DNA from: Imbroritus primus | Lineage (GTDB): Bacteria > Pseudomonadota > Gammaproteobacteria > Burkholderiales > Burkholderiaceae | DNA: 64,000 nucleotides | Reading direction: 5' to 3' | Assembly: GCF_964332355.1 (NCBI RefSeq) | Contig: NZ_OZ201294.1 | Location: 124,001-188,000, forward strand | Shown here: piece by piece, positions 18,120 through 26,566 of the stretch | Position numbering within the stretch: position 1 is the stretch's first letter | Layout of the letters: each line of letters begins with the position of its first letter | The notes under the pieces: generated by a model | The model's database searches: none | Told to the model about the DNA's origin: nothing | Seen by the model: the letters and a program-made list of their open reading frames with translations, nothing else | Translations under genes and position numbers: made by a program

Positions 18120-18911
18120 ATGCTCACGCTGACCGCCGCGCAGTGGAACGGCTGGCTGGCCCTGTACCTGTGGCCGTTCGTACGTATCCTGGCCTTTGTC
18201 ATGGTGGCGCCGCCGTTCAGCGACAGCCAGATCCCGGCACGCATCAAGGTCGGCCTGGCGGTGGTGCTCACGCTGGTCATCGCCCCGACGCTCGCTCCCC
18301 CGCCCGCCATCGAAGTCGGCTCGCCCGCCGGTATCTGGATCACCATGATCCAGGTGATGGTCGGCGTAGCGCTCGGCTTTTGCGTACGCGTGGTGTTCGC
18401 CGCCATTGGCGCCGCCGGAGAGCTGATCAGCATCCAGATGGGCCTGGGTTTCGCCACGCTCTTCGACAGCGCGCAAACCGAGAGCAATATGGTGATCGGC
18501 CGCTTCCTCACGCTCACCGCCCTTACCGCCTTCATCGCTGCGGACGGCCACCTGCTGCTGCTGGCCACGCTGCACGACGTGTTCACCACTTTCCCCGTCG
18601 CCCCCGGCCTGATTGAAGCCGGCGGCTGGCTCGAACTGGGGAAGGCCGGCCTGTTGATCTTCAGTTTCGGCCTGCGTCTGGCCCTGCCGGTGATCGGCAT
18701 CCTGCTGGTCGTCAACCTCGCCCTCGCCGTGCTGAGCCGCGCCACCGCCCAGCTCAATCCATTCGCCATTGGCCTGAGCGCGACTCTCCTGGCCGGGCTG
18801 GTGCTGCTGGCGCTGGTCTTCGTGTCGCTTGCGCCGCTACTGACCGAAGCCGTGCAGCACAGCCTGGAAATCGGCGCTCGGGCCTTGCGCTCCGCCAGTC
18901 CGGCCGAATAG
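18120..18911 (+). CDS. fliR: Flagellar export gate protein FliR
   Basis: 263 residues from the ATG at 18120, 2 nt after the fliQ stop; an earlier in-frame ATG lies inside fliQ. It has six to seven hydrophobic segments and the conserved FVMVAPPFSDSQIPARIKVG, GELISIQMGLGFATLFD and RATAQLNPFAIGLSATLLAG motifs. FliR completes the FliP5-Q4-R1 gate. It is the last gene of the operon; no clear terminator follows within 100 nt. Confidence 0.96.
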   Translation: MLTLTAAQWNGWLALYLWPFVRILAFVMVAPPFSDSQIPARIKVGLAVVLTLVIAPTLAPPPAIEVGSPAGIWITMIQVMVGVALGFCVRVVFAAIGAAGELISIQMGLGFATLFDSAQTESNMVIGRFLTLTALTAFIAADGHLLLLATLHDVFTTFPVAPGLIEAGGWLELGKAGLLIFSFGLRLALPVIGILLVVNLALAVLSRATAQLNPFAIGLSATLLAGLVLLALVFVSLAPLLTEAVQHSLEIGARALRSASPAE

Positions 18912-19041
18912 CCACGCCCCGCCCGGCCCCATCCTGCTTCACCCCCGGAGTACGCCGCCTGCCGGCTGCATGCCGCTCCAGCCCGGTCCAGCGCGAATTG
19001 GAGCCCGCCACCCTTGCACAGCGACGATTCGCCTGTTATTT

Positions 19042-19059
19042 TATGCAACCAGTTGCATA
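19042..19059. promoter_or_regulatory. Perfect palindromic operator before the nitronate monooxygenase gene
   Basis: TATGCAAC, two bases, GTTGCATA: a perfect 8-bp inverted repeat in an AT-rich patch 71 nt before the start codon of the following gene. It looks like a site for a dimeric winged-helix repressor (MarR, HxlR or PadR type). A PadR gene lies 2 kb away, but no link is shown. Confidence 0.6.
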
Positions 19060-19130
19060 GTATCGGTCTACCCGCTGCTCTCCGGCCAGACCGCGATACG
19101 CTACTCTTTTGCTTTCAGGAGCCGCCACCC

Positions 19131-20114
19131 ATGTCCCTGCCGCCGCTGCTTGCCAACCGGCTCTCCGTGCCCGTCGTCGGATCGCCGCTGTTCATCATCT
19201 CGAATCCCGACCTGGTCCTGGCGCAGTGCAAGGCCGGCATCGTCGGCTCCTTTCCCGCGCTCAATGCGCGCCCCTCCGGCGTGCTCGAGCAATGGCTGGA
19301 ACGCATCACCACCGAACTGGCCGAATACAACGCCCAGCATCCGGACAAGCCCGCCGCGCCGTTCGCCGTTAACCAGATCGTGCACAAGTCGAACGCCCGG
19401 CTCGAGGAAGACATGGCGCTGTGCGCCAAGTACAAGGTACCGATCATCATCACCTCGCTCGGCGCGCGCGAGGAGGTCAACCATGCCGTGCACGACTGGG
19501 GCGGCATCGTGCTCCACGACGTGATCAACAATACCTTCGCCCGCAAGGCCATCCAGAAAGGCGCGGACGGGCTGATCGCCGTGGCGGCCGGCGCGGGCGG
19601 GCATGCCGGCGTACTCTCGCCGTTTGCGCTGGTGCATGACATCCGCGAATGGTTCGACGGCCCGCTGCTGCTTTCCGGCGCCATCGGCACCGGCGATGCC
19701 GTCCTCGCCGCCCAGGCGGCGGGTGCGGACCTCGCCTATGTCGGCTCGGCCTTCATCGCCACGGAAGAAGCCAACGCGACCGAGGCCTACAAGCAGATGA
19801 TCGTCGACAGCGGCGCCAGCGACATCGTCTACACCAACCTGTTCACCGGCGTGCATGGCAACTACCTGCGCCAGAGCATCGTCAACAGCGGTCTCGATCC
19901 GGAGAACCTGCCGGTCTCGGATCCGACCGCCATGAACTTCGGCGCCGATCGCCAGCGGCCCAAGGCCTGGAAGGAAATCTGGGGCGCCGGCCAGGGCGTC
20001 GGTGCGGTCAAGCGCGTGGTGCCCGCGGCCGAACTGGTGGCACGCCTGCGCACCGAGTACCAGCAGGCGCGGGCGCGGCTGAGGCTCGACACGGCAACCG
20101 CCGGCGCGCACTAA
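19131..20114 (+). CDS. Nitronate monooxygenase (2-nitropropane dioxygenase family)
   Basis: 327 residues from the ATG at 19131, which follows AGGAG at 9 nt. It is an FMN-dependent TIM barrel: VPVVGSPLFIISNPDLVLAQ at the start, GIVGSFPALNARP, then AVAAGAGGHAG with the conserved His, LLLSGAIGTGDAVLAAQAAG for the phosphate-binding Gly loop, and AYVGSAFIATEEANA. The enzyme oxidises alkyl nitronates (for example propionate 3-nitronate) to carbonyl compounds and nitrite. It stands alone behind a palindromic operator and is probably an inducible detoxification gene unrelated to the flagellum. Confidence 0.9.
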   Translation: MSLPPLLANRLSVPVVGSPLFIISNPDLVLAQCKAGIVGSFPALNARPSGVLEQWLERITTELAEYNAQHPDKPAAPFAVNQIVHKSNARLEEDMALCAKYKVPIIITSLGAREEVNHAVHDWGGIVLHDVINNTFARKAIQKGADGLIAVAAGAGGHAGVLSPFALVHDIREWFDGPLLLSGAIGTGDAVLAAQAAGADLAYVGSAFIATEEANATEAYKQMIVDSGASDIVYTNLFTGVHGNYLRQSIVNSGLDPENLPVSDPTAMNFGADRQRPKAWKEIWGAGQGVGAVKRVVPAAELVARLRTEYQQARARLRLDTATAGAH

Positions 20115-20578
20115 GCCGCAAGGGCCGCACGGCCCGGCATACGACCGCCTGGCGGACGACAACGGCTTGATGAATATCCCCAGCCACCCCCGTTTCCCCG
20201 GGGGCTAAGGTGCAAGAGATTGCAAACCCGTGCCGGGCCTCCGCAGCAACTGCGCTAGCATGGCTGGTCTCATCGCTCCCAATGCCGCACGTATCATGAC
20301 CATCCAGAACACGCGTGCCCTGCCGGGCACACCCTCATCCCTGCCCCTCTCTTCATCCGCCAGCGTACCCGGCCCGGCAACACGATTGCAGAACCATATC
20401 CTGGCCTCGACCCGCGCGGCGCTGCGTCTTCCGGGCATGCCGCAGACCCGGATCGCGGGAGAGGCGCTGACGGGCGGACGGTCCACGATGGCATCGACGC
20501 CCACTTCGCCGAATGCGCGAACTCGCAGCAAACTCTGATCCTGCCTGCCGCGCGCACATGAAGTGACGTCCAGCGCGC
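20115..20578. other. Stretch without a convincing gene
   Basis: A C/G hairpin without a T run (about 20176-20203) may mark the end of the preceding transcript. A plus-strand frame from an ATG at 20296 could encode about 80 residues rich in Ser, Thr and Pro, but it has no ribosome site and no recognisable domain. The long minus-strand frame through this region is probably an artefact of base composition. I assign no gene. Confidence 0.4.
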
Positions 20579-20606
20579 TTGACTCGGCCCGCATGGATGG
20601 TACGAT
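20579..20606 (+). promoter_or_regulatory. Sigma-70 promoter followed by a hairpin
   Basis: TTGACT (20579-20584), 16 bases, TACGAT (20601-20606). Transcription would start near 20613, immediately at the hairpin described next. It is the best housekeeping-type promoter in the gap between the nitronate monooxygenase gene and the repeat-protein gene. Confidence 0.5.
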
Positions 20607-20613
20607 TGCTGCT

Positions 20614-20645
20614 GGCCGCCTTTCCGGGCGGCCGTTGTCTTTTTG
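20614..20645 (+). terminator. Terminator-like or attenuator hairpin
   Basis: GGCCGCC (20614-20620) pairs with GGCGGCC (20627-20633), followed by a T-rich tract with five consecutive T (20641-20645 region). It sits directly at the predicted start of the transcript from the 20579 promoter, so it may be an attenuator or a stabilising 5' hairpin rather than an ordinary end of transcription. Confidence 0.5.
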
Positions 20646-20657
20646 CGTGAGTGATCC

Positions 20658-20810
20658 GTGGCACAACGCCAGTCCCGTTCTGTCCTGCTTTCCCTTCCCG
20701 TCTGGGTGCGCTCCGGTTGGCGCACGCTGGAGGGCGGACCGCGCTCGACCATGATCAGCTCGCAGGAAATCGCCGCGCGCTCCGCCTACGCGCGGGCCAA
20801 ACCAGGCTGA
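20658..20810 (+). CDS. Possible small protein (50 aa, GTG start)
   Basis: A short frame GTG 20658 to TGA 20808-20810, just after a promoter and hairpin. The product begins MAQRQSRSVLLSLPVWVRSG and is basic with one short hydrophobic patch. Third codon positions are GC-rich, as in real genes here. The ribosome site is weak (GTGAG) and I recognise no family. It may instead be untranslated leader of the repeat-protein gene 205 nt downstream. Confidence 0.3.
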   Translation: MAQRQSRSVLLSLPVWVRSGWRTLEGGPRSTMISSQEIAARSAYARAKPG

Positions 20811-21014
20811 TCGGCCGCCTGCCGCGCATTCCGCCCGGCAGCTCTCTCCCCGTTTGATCCCGATCCTGTCCCACGCCGGGACGATCCGCGCACGCGCATG
20901 CGCCGCACTTTCTGCGGCGTCATCGCACGCCCTCGCCTCGCCCGGTGCGCAGGCGAACGCGGTCGGCCGGCAGGGACGCCCTGCTTTCGCTCCGCCGCCT
21001 CCGGAACGTGTGCC

Positions 21015-21878
21015 ATGCAACTGACCAAGAATTTCGTCAAAGCCAAGAACCCCTGCGCCAGCGGCTACCGCTGGTTTCTGCGCGACCAGAACGGACAAGG
21101 CGACTACCAGGCCATCCTCGACGCGCTCGTACGCGACGGTCGCATCGATGACGCCTGCTGGCTGCTCGACCAGTTCGGCGCAACCGATGCCGTGCTGACC
21201 CTCGACACGGTCGACGCCGAAGCCATCGTCTTCGCCGGCACGCTCGTCGTCCGCCAGGGGATCACCGTCGACAGTGTCGTGCGCGCCGGCGGCAGCATCC
21301 GCACGCAAGGCGGCATTCGCGCAGGAACCTTGGTGATGGCGGGGGAAAACATTCATGCGGGCGGACAGATCGCCAGCGACGGCGCGATCCAGTGCAAAGG
21401 CGACTTGCAAGCTGGTTGGGGTATCGAAACCCAGACCACGCTCGACTGCGGCGGACATGCCCGCGCCGGCTGGGACCTCGCCGCCGCCCAGAGCATCCGC
21501 GTCGAAGGCAATATCCTGACTGGCGGCGCACTGCGCAGCGGCACCACGCTGCATTGCGCACATGGCATCCGCAGCGGCAGCGACATCATCACCGGACACG
21601 ACGCCTACGCAGCGTGCGGCATGCAAGCCAATGGCGACATCGACTGCGGCAACCACCTCGCCTCCGGCTGGGGCATCCGCGCCGGCGGCAATATCCGCGC
21701 GGGCGGCGCCATCCGCACCGGCGAAGGCATCGAAGCCGGCGGACTGATCATCTCCGGCGACGGACACGGCATCTACGCCGGACTCGACGTCCGCTTTGAT
21801 GCCTGGGAAGTCTCGGCACGGGTCATTGCGGCGCAACGGCCGGTGGGGTTGGTGAGTGGGTGGTGGGAAACGAACTGA
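21015..21878 (+). CDS. Predicted beta-helix repeat protein of unknown function
   Basis: 287 residues from the ATG at 21015 (MQLTKNFVKAKNPCASGYRW). Residues 1-65 are a compact N-terminal domain (FLRDQNGQGDYQAILDALV, GRIDDACWLLDQFG). From about residue 75 to 270 the chain is built of short Gly-rich turns of six to nine residues with alternating small and hydrophobic positions, such as RAGGSIRTQGGIRAGTLVM and GGNIRAGGAIRTGEGIEAGG, suggesting a beta-helix like bactofilins or FapA-type polymers. No signal peptide or membrane helix is seen, so a cytoplasmic scaffold is plausible. The function is unknown. A possible TTG/GTG start further upstream is not supported by homologous-looking sequence. Confidence 0.78.
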   Translation: MQLTKNFVKAKNPCASGYRWFLRDQNGQGDYQAILDALVRDGRIDDACWLLDQFGATDAVLTLDTVDAEAIVFAGTLVVRQGITVDSVVRAGGSIRTQGGIRAGTLVMAGENIHAGGQIASDGAIQCKGDLQAGWGIETQTTLDCGGHARAGWDLAAAQSIRVEGNILTGGALRSGTTLHCAHGIRSGSDIITGHDAYAACGMQANGDIDCGNHLASGWGIRAGGNIRAGGAIRTGEGIEAGGLIISGDGHGIYAGLDVRFDAWEVSARVIAAQRPVGLVSGWWETN

Positions 21879-21939
21879 GCCAGTACGCTAGCGCATCTGC
21901 CGCGCCCGGCCCGGCCTCGCCGAGTAAGTAGGGACGCGG

Positions 21940-22479
21940 CTACGCGTGGAGCAACGGCCCCACCTCCTCTGCCCACGCCAGCCACGCCCGCTCCGACACG
22001 ATCCCGCCCTTGAGAATCGCATATTGCACCCGCTGCGCAGGCGTCAGTGCATCGGCGGGTGTGAAATCGCGCTGTTCGATATCGAGATAGGTCTGCAGGC
22101 GCTCGCGGTGCAGCCCGATGAGGCGGGCGAGTTCGGCATCGAGCCCGAGTGGGCCGATGGCAGCCTCGGCGCGCAGCTTGATGAGAAAGACGTTACGGCC
22201 ATCGACGTCGGTGACGGTTTCCCGCACCCAGCGGGCCACTTCGGCGCGGCCGGCCGGCAAGACCTGGTACACCTTCTTGCGCGATGCCGCTGCCTCACCG
22301 GCGGTTTCGCCGACCACGGCGACCCAGCCCTGTTGCAGCATGCGGCCGAGTTCACGATAGATCTGCTGGTGCGTGGCACGCCAGAAGTACCCCATGGAGC
22401 GGTCGAAGCGGCGTGCGAGATCGTAGCCCGACGAAGGCTGCTCCAGCAGGGAGATCAGGATGGCATGGGGTGTGGACAT
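21940..22479 (-). CDS. PadR family transcriptional regulator
   Basis: 179 residues. The N-terminal winged helix matches PadR: HAILISLLEQPSSGYDLARR, YFWRATHQQIYRELGRMLQQ, then a KKVYQVLPAGRAEVARWV wing. The C-terminal part (residues about 90-175) is the helical dimerisation domain of the AphA-like subgroup. PadR proteins usually repress a neighbouring gene in response to phenolic or other small molecules. No target is directly adjacent; the palindrome before the nitronate monooxygenase gene is one candidate. It is transcribed toward the repeat-protein gene. Confidence 0.9.
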   Translation of the reverse strand: MSTPHAILISLLEQPSSGYDLARRFDRSMGYFWRATHQQIYRELGRMLQQGWVAVVGETAGEAAASRKKVYQVLPAGRAEVARWVRETVTDVDGRNVFLIKLRAEAAIGPLGLDAELARLIGLHRERLQTYLDIEQRDFTPADALTPAQRVQYAILKGGIVSERAWLAWAEEVGPLLHA

Positions 22480-22562
22480 GCCGCCATTCTAGCCACAGAT
22501 CGGCCGCGCACGGCAGTTTCCGGGGCCGCGGGTAGACGCTCGGCCTGCAGCGCCCCCGCAGG

Positions 22563-23528
22563 TTACAGATAGTTGAACAGCGACAGCCCGCGCATCGCCA
22601 CAAAGGTCTGCTGCGAGGCTTCCAGCGCGGTCTTGAGCTGCGTGAACTGGCTCAATGCGCTGGCGGCGTCGACCGATTCGAGTTCCAGCAGCATCGCCTT
22701 GAGCTGGTCGCCATGCGCTTCGCCGCTGCTGTCGAGCGTATCGAGCTGGGCCTGGCGCGTGCCCACCAGCACATGCATGTTCAGCGCTGTCTGGTAGTTA
22801 TTGTCAAAGTTGGTGATCAGGCCATCGAGCTGGCCTTGCAGCGCGGCGCGGCTGGCGGCATCGGTGATCGGCGGCGTCAGTGCCGAGATGATGGCCTCGT
22901 AGGTGCGAAATACGCTCTGCTGCGTGGCAGACGGCGTTTCGGGCCCGAAGGCGTCTTCGCCCGTGACGCCGGTGGCCATCATCTGGCCATTGCCCACGTC
23001 AACCTTGGGCACCGTGCCATTGCCGAGATAGTTCACCACATTGGCCGGGGCGGTCGAGGGAGGCACGGGCGGGGGTACCACCGGCTGCAGCGCGTACGGC
23101 GCGGTGGCGCGCTGGCCGCCGAACAGCGCCACGCCCTGGCCATCGACGCGGTTGGCGATAGTCAGCAGTTCTTCATACTGGCTCTGCACTTCGCTCAGGT
23201 ACGCCTGACGCTCTTCATCCGACAGCGAGGCCTTGCGCGCCCCGAGCGCGACTTCCTTGCCGCGCTGGATCACGTTGGTGAGATTGCTGAGCGCCAGTTC
23301 GGTAAACCGCAGGCGGTCCGAGGCGGCGACGCGGTTCGCGGCGAAGGCATCGTTCTGCACGTCGGCCTCGCGGCCGCGCAGCAGCCGGCCCATGGCGATG
23401 GGATCCTCGGCCGCGGTCTGCAAGCGCTTGCCGCTGGTGATCTGCTGCTGCAGCCGCACCAGCTCGGCATGCTGGCGGCCCATGGCGGCGATGGTGGAAT
23501 CGTAGAACTGGCTGGTGGCGACGCGCAT
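22563..23528 (-). CDS. flgL: Flagellar hook-associated protein 3 FlgL
   Basis: 321 residues. The flagellin-like N terminus (MRVATSQFYDSTIAAMGRQH, LQQQITSGKRLQTAAEDP) and C-terminal helix (LELESVDAASALSQFTQLKT, ASQQTFVAMRGLSLFNYL) are complete. The middle is a variable loop with a Pro-rich stretch. FlgL is the junction ring between FlgK and the filament. It lies 163 nt after flgK and has its own sigma-28 promoter in that gap, so it can be transcribed separately. Confidence 0.96.
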   Translation of the reverse strand: MRVATSQFYDSTIAAMGRQHAELVRLQQQITSGKRLQTAAEDPIAMGRLLRGREADVQNDAFAANRVAASDRLRFTELALSNLTNVIQRGKEVALGARKASLSDEERQAYLSEVQSQYEELLTIANRVDGQGVALFGGQRATAPYALQPVVPPPVPPSTAPANVVNYLGNGTVPKVDVGNGQMMATGVTGEDAFGPETPSATQQSVFRTYEAIISALTPPITDAASRAALQGQLDGLITNFDNNYQTALNMHVLVGTRQAQLDTLDSSGEAHGDQLKAMLLELESVDAASALSQFTQLKTALEASQQTFVAMRGLSLFNYL

Positions 23529-23591
23529 GCTGAACTCTCCGGAAGCGGCGCGCCGATGCGCCGCGTTATGCTTTCCTGCTCTCTTCCGTCA

Positions 23592-23618
23592 TTAACGGCG
23601 CAGGCCGACGCAACTTGA
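23592..23618 (-). promoter_or_regulatory. Sigma-28 (FliA) promoter of flgL
   Basis: On the minus strand TCAAGTTG and GCCGTTAA, with 15 bases between TCAA and GCCGTTAA. It lies 64 nt before the flgL start, inside the flgK-flgL gap. The same sequence pattern occurs before flgK and fliD. Confidence 0.72.
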
Positions 23619-23691
23619 GGTCCACGACAGCGAGGGCGGCCAATACCGCCGACCCATGCACGATGAAGCCGGCAAGGCCGCCAGCTCAGCC

Positions 23692-25350
23692 TCAGTTGGC
23701 GATCGACAGCAAGGTATCGAACACCGTCGCCGCGGTCTGCATCACCTTGGCAGAGGCCTGGTAGGCCTGCTGGTAGCGCAGCAGGTTGGCGGCCTCTTCA
23801 TCGAGATTGACGCCCGATACAGCCTGCTGCGCGGCCACGCTATCCTTCAGGACCTGACCCTGCGCCTCCGCCATGAGGCCGACGCCGCGCGCCTGCGTGC
23901 CGACATCGGTGACCAGGTCGACATAAGCATTGCCGAACGAGGTCGAACCACCGTTCAGCAGCGTTGCGTTGCGCAGCGCGGCAAGCAGGTTGGCGTTGCC
24001 GTTGTCGAGCGGCCCGCTGCCGGCGGCGGTGGGATCGGTTGCCGCCGCCGCGAACTTGCGCGGATCGTTGAGCAGCATCTCGAAGCTGCGCGCCGCGTTG
24101 CTAGCCGGACGCAGCATGAAACTGTCGCCGTCGTCGGGCGTACCGCCAAAGGTGAATTCCAGCCCATCCACGGCGAGCGTCGCCGGCGGCGTGGCCGAGC
24201 CAACCGTCACCTTGTCCGGCAGGCGCTGGGCAACCCATGCGCCGCCCTGGAAGGTGAGCTGGTAATCATGGCCGCTCAGCTGGTTCACGTCGAGCAGCGT
24301 GGCGCTCATCGAGCCGCTGCCGGTATTGCGTGCGCTGGCCACTGGCGCCGGCATGCCGGCGAAGGAGAACAGCGCCGTACCCGCCGCACCGTCGAGATCG
24401 AAACCGGCAGCATGCTGCGCATTCATCGCACTGCCCAGCGCCGCCACGATGCGGCCAAGCTGTGCGCGCGCGGGCTCGAGGGTATCCTGGCGGAAGGCCA
24501 GCAAACCGGCGAGCTTGCCGCCACCGAGCTGTTCGACACTCAGCGGGACGGTGCCATTGCCGGTGTCGAACGACACCGAATACTGCGAGGGATCGAACTC
24601 GGACGACTCCGCCTTGAGTTCGAACGACTTCTGCCCCAGCACAAGCGGCTGGCCATTGCCGATATAGAGATCGAACTGGCCTTCGCTGCCTTCGACCACG
24701 CGCGTGCGCACCACGGTGTTCAGTTCGCGTACCAGGGCATCGCGCTGGTCACGCAGGTCGTTGGCGGGCTGGCCATTGCTGGTGGCTTCGGCCAGACGAA
24801 TCTGTTTGTTCAGCGCGGCGATCTGCTTGGTGGCGACATTCACCGCCGAGACTTGCGCGGGAATCTCCTGGTTCACTTCCGTCGCCTGTGTCTCCAGACG
24901 CTGGTCGAGCGAGCGGATACGGTTTGCCAGCACTTCGCCGGCCGCGATAAAGGCCTGGCGCGGGGCAGTCTGGGATGGATTCGCGGCCACCCCGTCGAGC
25001 GAGGCGAAGAAGTCCTGCAGCGCAACCGTCAGCCCGGTGCTGCTGTTGGACAGGATGCCATCGAGCGACGTCAGCAGTTGCGACTGGCGTTCGAGGCCGC
25101 TGGCCTGCGACTGGCTGGCCGTGACCTGGGCAGTGAGATAGCTGTCAAAGATACGCCGCACGGTAGTGACGTGCGCGCCCTGCCCGAGGTAGCCGGCACC
25201 CACGTAGAGCGGCAGGTTGGAGGTCTGCAGGGCCTGCTGCCGCGTATACCCCGGCGTGCTGGCGTTGGCGATATTGTGGCCAGTCACCTGCAGGGCCATC
25301 TCGGCCACGCGCAGGCCACTTGCGCCAATGTTCAGAAGACTGTTGTTCAT
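23692..25350 (-). CDS. flgK: Flagellar hook-associated protein 1 FlgK
   Basis: 552 residues from the ATG at 25350 (MNNSLLNIGASGLRVAEMAL); a longer frame to 25443 has no homology in its extra residues. The rod-type N-terminal motif GHNIANASTPGYTRQQ and the C-terminal GVNLDEEAANLLRYQQAYQA and helical end are present. FlgK forms the first hook-filament junction ring. The middle domain has the usual variable Gly/Ala-rich sequence. A sigma-28 promoter lies about 97 nt upstream. Confidence 0.97.
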   Translation of the reverse strand: MNNSLLNIGASGLRVAEMALQVTGHNIANASTPGYTRQQALQTSNLPLYVGAGYLGQGAHVTTVRRIFDSYLTAQVTASQSQASGLERQSQLLTSLDGILSNSSTGLTVALQDFFASLDGVAANPSQTAPRQAFIAAGEVLANRIRSLDQRLETQATEVNQEIPAQVSAVNVATKQIAALNKQIRLAEATSNGQPANDLRDQRDALVRELNTVVRTRVVEGSEGQFDLYIGNGQPLVLGQKSFELKAESSEFDPSQYSVSFDTGNGTVPLSVEQLGGGKLAGLLAFRQDTLEPARAQLGRIVAALGSAMNAQHAAGFDLDGAAGTALFSFAGMPAPVASARNTGSGSMSATLLDVNQLSGHDYQLTFQGGAWVAQRLPDKVTVGSATPPATLAVDGLEFTFGGTPDDGDSFMLRPASNAARSFEMLLNDPRKFAAAATDPTAAGSGPLDNGNANLLAALRNATLLNGGSTSFGNAYVDLVTDVGTQARGVGLMAEAQGQVLKDSVAAQQAVSGVNLDEEAANLLRYQQAYQASAKVMQTAATVFDTLLSIAN

Positions 25351-25446
25351 CGTTCTCGGCGGCTGCGGGCCGCGGCGGAGGTTGCGGGCTGGCGGGCGGA
25401 ACGCGGTTGCGCTGGCCTGCCGACCCGGACAGGGCCATTGCAAGTG

Positions 25447-25473
25447 ATAACGGCCATGCGGCGCATAACTTGA
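25447..25473 (-). promoter_or_regulatory. Sigma-28 (FliA) promoter of flgK
   Basis: On the minus strand TCAAGTTA and GCCGTTAT, with 15 bases between TCAA and GCCGTTAT, in the 142-nt gap between flgJ and flgK. It splits the late genes flgKL from the class II flgB-J operon. Confidence 0.78.
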
Positions 25474-25492
25474 GACAAGACGCGGCCGGCCA

Positions 25493-26557
25493 TCAGATCA
25501 TGCGGCGTACGATCTGCATGATCTTGTTCGCGTAGTTAGGGTCAGTGGCATAACCCGCGCTCTGCAGACCCTGCGCGAATGACTTCACATCAGTGGCGTT
25601 GTTTACCACGTTGGCATAGCGCGGGTTCTCGGTGAGCAGGCGCGCGTAGTCGGTGAAGGCCTCGGCATACGAGCCATAGACGCGGAATTTTTCCTTGACC
25701 TTGCGCGCTACGCCATCGATGTATTCGGTCGTCGTTACCTCGGTCACCGGCCCTTTCCAGCCGCCCGTGGCCTTGATGCCGAACAGGTTATGGCTGGTGC
25801 CGCCCCCTTTGGTACGGATCTCGCTGCGGCCCCAACCGCTTTCAAGTGCCGCCTGGCCGAGGATGAACTTGGCCGGAATGCCGGTCATGCGGCTCGCTTC
25901 GGCGGCATGGTCGGCCAGTTTGTCGAAGAACTGCGCGATGCGGCCTGGGCGTCTCCCCTGTGCACCGTCTGTGCCCTGTGTCGATGATGCGTCGGTCGCT
26001 ACCGTTTCGATGCGCGGCACCGACTTGCCTTCCGCTTGCTGGCGCAGGGCATCCAGCGCCGTGCGTACGCGTGCTTCCAGGCCCGGACGGGGTGTGGTGG
26101 TTGCACCATGCGCATCGACATAGCGGATGGCGCTGGCCAGCGCCGCCGTTTCGGCGGGCGAAGAAGCCGATGTCGCCGCCAATCCCGGCAAGGACATGGC
26201 CTGCGGCTGCAGTGTCATCGGCCCAGCCGTTGCTGGCGTTTCTCCTGGCCCCGCCTGCGACCCGCGCTGCAGATGGCGCAGCAGCATGTCAGCCACGCCG
26301 ACGCCGCGCGTCGCAAGGCTCTGCGAGACCTGCTGGTCGAACATCGAGGTATACATGCGACTTTGCGAGGAATCGAGCATGCCGTCCTGCGGCATGGATT
26401 CGCGCATCTGCTTGAGCATCTGGTTGATGAACAGCGCGTCGAACTGCTTGGCCACCGCCTTGGCCGCGACTTCAGGCCGTTCGCGCGCGCTGCGCTTGAG
26501 GCCCTCCAGGCTCTGCGAATCCATGGCCAGGCGGGTGGACAGGTCCTGTCTGATCAT
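25493..26557 (-). CDS. flgJ: Rod cap and peptidoglycan hydrolase FlgJ
   Basis: 354 residues. The N-terminal rod-cap domain contains AKQFDALFINQMLKQMRESM and YTSMFDQQVSQSLATRGVGV. After a variable Ala/Thr linker, the C-terminal glucosaminidase/muramidase domain begins with PAKFILGQAALESGWGRSEI, including the catalytic Glu, and continues with HNLFGIKATGGWKGPVTEV. FlgJ caps the growing rod and cuts peptidoglycan. It lies 10 nt after flgI. Confidence 0.96.
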   Translation of the reverse strand: MIRQDLSTRLAMDSQSLEGLKRSARERPEVAAKAVAKQFDALFINQMLKQMRESMPQDGMLDSSQSRMYTSMFDQQVSQSLATRGVGVADMLLRHLQRGSQAGPGETPATAGPMTLQPQAMSLPGLAATSASSPAETAALASAIRYVDAHGATTTPRPGLEARVRTALDALRQQAEGKSVPRIETVATDASSTQGTDGAQGRRPGRIAQFFDKLADHAAEASRMTGIPAKFILGQAALESGWGRSEIRTKGGGTSHNLFGIKATGGWKGPVTEVTTTEYIDGVARKVKEKFRVYGSYAEAFTDYARLLTENPRYANVVNNATDVKSFAQGLQSAGYATDPNYANKIMQIVRRMI

Positions 26558-26566
26558 GCCGCGTCC

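Noticed and set aside
20176..20203. C/G hairpin after the nitronate monooxygenase gene as terminator
   Set aside because: There is no T run on either side; it may only be composition.
20205..21836. Long minus-strand reading frame of 543 codons
   Set aside because: It is the antisense of the Gly-rich repeat gene, whose periodic codons leave the other strand open; no ribosome site and no domain.
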